Shown here in pieces: positions 6,612 to 8,333 of a DNA stretch of 8,333 nt. The DNA comes from Verrucomicrobiota bacterium (lineage in GTDB: Bacteria > Verrucomicrobiota > Verrucomicrobiia > Limisphaerales > J093). The translations under genes and the position numbers were made by a program. The notes under the pieces were generated by a model. The model had not been told where the DNA came from, made no database searches, and saw only the letters and a program-made list of their open reading frames with translations. The stretch covers positions 1-8,333 of the forward strand of contig RFJD01000232.1 of the NCBI GenBank assembly GCA_003695015.1, written 5' to 3'. The first letter of the stretch is position 1. Every line of letters begins with the position of its first letter.

Positions 6612-7046
6612 CTACAGCAACAGATAGATCCGGACGACCGCGAGGATGGCCAGGACGGCGGCGGCGATGGCCAGGCCGTTGTCCAGCGGGCCCAAGGCCG
6701 CGGCCGCCGGGGCGGCGGCCCGGGCGGGGGCGCGGCGCTGGGGCTTGGCGGGCGCGGCGGCCGCCGCGGGAGCAGCAGCCGGCGCGGCAGCCGGTTTTTG
6801 GGCGGCGGGCTTGGCCGCGGCCGGCGCGGCGGCGGCAGGCTGGGCCGCCGGTTTGGCGGCCGGCGCCGCGGCAGCGGGCTTGGTCGCACCCGAGGGGCGC
6901 GGGATCTTGATGGTGGGCGCGGCCGTCGGTTTCGGCGGGAGAGTGATCCGCACCGTCTCCTTCTTGGGCTGGACCTTGCCGGCTTCGGCCGGCTTCTGAG
7001 GAGGTTGCGCGCCGGGCGGTGTCTGGTTGGATTGCTCGTCTGCCAT
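6612..7046 (-). CDS. Ala/Pro/Lys-rich tail-anchored membrane protein, unknown function
   Basis: This is a 144-residue protein in three parts. A polar N-terminus (1-50) contains the sequence KVQPKKETVRITLPPKP at 24-40. A low-complexity Ala/Pro/Lys linker covers ~53-118. A single hydrophobic helix (~124-144) runs to the last residue and ends in YLLL. There is no N-terminal signal sequence, so the topology should be a C-tail anchor with the N-terminal part in the cytoplasm and an extended linker. I recall similar small proteins with this N-terminal motif in Verrucomicrobiota, but have no function for them. The DNA of the linker is extremely GC-rich and slippage-prone. The gene lies between the TPR protein and thioredoxin on the same strand. 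A TTGACA-type promoter candidate lies directly upstream. The coding call rests on the non-repetitive ends. Confidence 0.82.
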   Translation of the reverse strand: MADEQSNQTPPGAQPPQKPAEAGKVQPKKETVRITLPPKPTAAPTIKIPRPSGATKPAAAAPAAKPAAQPAAAAPAAAKPAAQKPAAAPAAAPAAAAAPAKPQRRAPARAAAPAAAALGPLDNGLAIAAAVLAILAVVRIYLLL

Positions 7047-7060
7047 AGTTCGCGGGCCTC

Positions 7061-7090
7061 ACGGTAGGTTTGCGTGACGCATCGTGTCAA
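7061..7090 (-). promoter_or_regulatory. Candidate sigma-70-type promoter for the tail-anchored protein and trxA unit
   Basis: On the minus strand a perfect TTGACA (7090-7085) is followed after 18 bases by TACCGT (7066-7061), which matches TATAAT at only 3 of 6 positions. Transcription would begin about 8 bases before the ATG at 7046, a very short leader. An imperfect inverted repeat with TGAC (7075-7078) and GTCA (7086-7089) overlaps the -35 box and spacer and could be an operator. The -10 box is weak, so this is a candidate only. Confidence 0.35.
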
Positions 7091-7136
7091 ACCCGAATCG
7101 GAGCAGGAATCGGGCCGTTTCGACGGCGAAGCGGCC

Positions 7137-8333
7137 TCAGGGCGAGGAAGCGGGGGCGACGCCCCAGCGGGCAGCGACCTGATCGAGCCACCGCCGTTCG
7201 GTGGGGAACAGCAGGCTGCGATCCACCCGGGGCAGCCAAGCCCGCACGCCGTCGGCGTCCTTCCGGGCGACGGCGATTTCGAGTCGGGCCAGCACGTAGC
7301 TGATGCGTTCTTCGGGCGTGAGGCGGTCGGGTTGAAGCGGCTCGAGCAAGGCGTCGGCTTCGTCGGTCCGGCCGTTCATGGCCAGGGCGAGGGCGTGGTT
7401 GAGGATGCGTCCCGGCGCGGTGGGCGCGCCCTGCCAGACCTGAAAGGTGTATCGCAACGCCTCGGCAAGACGTTCGCGACGGGCGAGGAGGGCGGCGGCG
7501 TAGTTGAACTGGACGGCGGTGGATTCGGGTTGCAGCTCGAGCAGCCGGGAGGCCGCCTCCAGCAGGGCGTCCTCGTCCTCGCGGAGGGTGAGGGTGACGT
7601 TCCAGCGGTTTTCCCAGTAGCGGGGCAGCAGGTGGAGGCGGGAGGGCAGCCGGCGCAGGAGTTGGTCGGCCTCGCGGGCGCGGCCGAGTTGCCAGAGGCC
7701 AAGAGCGACGTCGATGCCCAGCGCCCCCAACGGGTAGTCCGCGGCGGCGGCTTTGTGGAGGCGATCCTCGGCCAGGGGGCCTTGGGCGGATTCGTGGGCC
7801 GCATGGCCTTGGAGATAAGCGGCGTAACCGGCGAGCCAAGGGAAACGGGAGGCCATTCGTTCCAAAGTGGCGCCGGTTTCAGCCATGGTCCGCCAGTCCT
7901 TTTGCGAACGCAGCAGCGAGCCCAGCGCCATCCAGACCTCGGCGCTTTCGTGGTGGCGCTGGTAGCCCAGCACCGGGCACCAGCGGAGGAGGAGTTGCCT
8001 GGCTTTGTCGGGGAGTCCCACGCTCTCGAAGGCGGCGGCCAGCAGGGAGAGTTCGAAGGCGCGGGAAGGCGCGCCCGCGAACTGTTCGGCCAAGGCCCTG
8101 GCCGCGGCGGTGTCGCCGTTGCGAACGAGGGCCAGCCAGAAGCGGGCATGGTCGGCGGGGGTGGTGCGTTGGAGCTGGTCGAGTTTTTGGATGGCGGCGG
8201 CCGCGGCGAGGAGGTTTGGGCGTTGGGCGGAAGCGATGAGGATGAGGCGGGCGGCGGTCTCGGCGAGGTCGGGGTCGTCGAGCGCGGTTTGGAGGGCGCG
8301 CCAATGGGCGTCGGCCTCGGCGGCGGGCCCCCA
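7137..8333 (-). CDS. TPR-like helical repeat protein, C-terminal part (5' end outside window)
   Basis: The frame is open from the stop at 7137 to the right window edge, giving 398 visible residues. A TTG at 8093 is not the real start, because the ~80 codons upstream of it continue the same helical repeat style. The protein is rich in Ala, Leu and Arg and made of repeating helix pairs typical of tetratricopeptide repeats. Examples are the helix containing LAAAFESVGLPDKARQLL (starting ~25 residues after the TTG), the YAAYLQGHAAHE helix, the DVALGLWQLGRAREADQLL pair, the FNYAAALLARRERLAEAL pair and the LNHALALAMNGRTDEADALL pair. Such proteins are usually interaction scaffolds. No enzymatic motif or membrane segment is visible in this part. 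Large TPR proteins in related bacteria often have N-terminal membrane segments, which would lie outside the window. The next gene starts 90 bases downstream. Partner and pathway are unknown. Confidence 0.87.
   Translation of the reverse strand, partial: WGPAAEADAHWRALQTALDDPDLAETAARLILIASAQRPNLLAAAAAIQKLDQLQRTTPADHARFWLALVRNGDTAAARALAEQFAGAPSRAFELSLLAAAFESVGLPDKARQLLLRWCPVLGYQRHHESAEVWMALGSLLRSQKDWRTMAETGATLERMASRFPWLAGYAAYLQGHAAHESAQGPLAEDRLHKAAAADYPLGALGIDVALGLWQLGRAREADQLLRRLPSRLHLLPRYWENRWNVTLTLREDEDALLEAASRLLELQPESTAVQFNYAAALLARRERLAEALRYTFQVWQGAPTAPGRILNHALALAMNGRTDEADALLEPLQPDRLTPEERISYVLARLEIAVARKDADGVRAWLPRVDRSLLFPTERRWLDQVAARWGVAPASSP

Noticed and set aside
6081..7067. Plus-strand open frames (328 and 271 codons) opposite trxA and the Ala/Pro-rich gene
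   Set aside because: Gly/Arg-rich shadow translations of the GC-rich linker and trxA antisense, with no independent coding evidence.
6542..7090. An N-terminal extension of thioredoxin by 183 codons in the same frame
   Set aside because: The extension is Arg/Pro/Ser low-complexity translation overlapping the tail-anchored protein gene in another frame. Thioredoxin has its normal start at 6541.
7092..7114. A possible terminator hairpin between the TPR gene and the tail-anchored protein gene
   Set aside because: CCCGA/TCGGG gives only five pairs with a 13-base interior of mostly mismatched bases, and just three T residues follow on the minus strand.

Overview
The window looks like a GC-rich chromosome segment from the phylum Verrucomicrobiota, probably a Pedosphaera/Limisphaera-like lineage. 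This is inferred from gene content and sequence style; no marker gene settles it. The supporting signs are a PEP-CTERM surface protein, a choice-of-anchor L protein whose upstream part carries a D-L-G-Y-H-type motif familiar from large verrucomicrobial secreted proteins, palindromic intergenic repeats, and a large secreted carbohydrate-active-type enzyme. Most start codons lack a clear Shine-Dalgarno sequence.

Layout. On the plus strand, 1-968 is the 3' end of a secreted or surface protein that enters from outside the window and ends in a choice-of-anchor L domain. A small PEP-CTERM protein (1004-1657) with a choice-of-anchor R-like body follows 35 bases later. Positions 1658-1985 are non-coding and filled with hairpin-forming and directly repeated DNA between convergent genes. 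Everything after that is on the minus strand. Read in the direction of transcription (right to left), it is: a TPR-type helical repeat protein (7137-8333, cut by the window edge), an Ala/Pro/Lys-rich tail-anchored protein (6612-7046), thioredoxin (6206-6541), a strong intrinsic terminator (6127-6154), a 939-residue secreted TIM-barrel glycosidase-like protein with C-terminal beta domains (3224-6043), and a PLP-dependent class V aminotransferase-fold enzyme (1986-3140, or to 3227 with a TTG start that overlaps the previous stop).

How the genes may work together. The two plus-strand genes are probably one unit of envelope proteins. The tail-anchored protein and thioredoxin form a short unit, with a TTGACA-type promoter candidate in front and a terminator behind. 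The glycosidase-like gene and the aminotransferase-fold gene are tightly linked, but no shared pathway can be read from the sequence. The first 960 bases are visibly less GC-rich than the rest.

I see no rRNA, tRNA, CRISPR array, transposase or phage gene. No defence or otherwise unprecedented multi-gene system is evident. The most unusual items are the apparent insertion of a discoidin-like domain within a malectin-like domain in the large secreted protein, the pairing of a tail-anchored low-complexity protein with thioredoxin, and the repeat-rich convergent gap.
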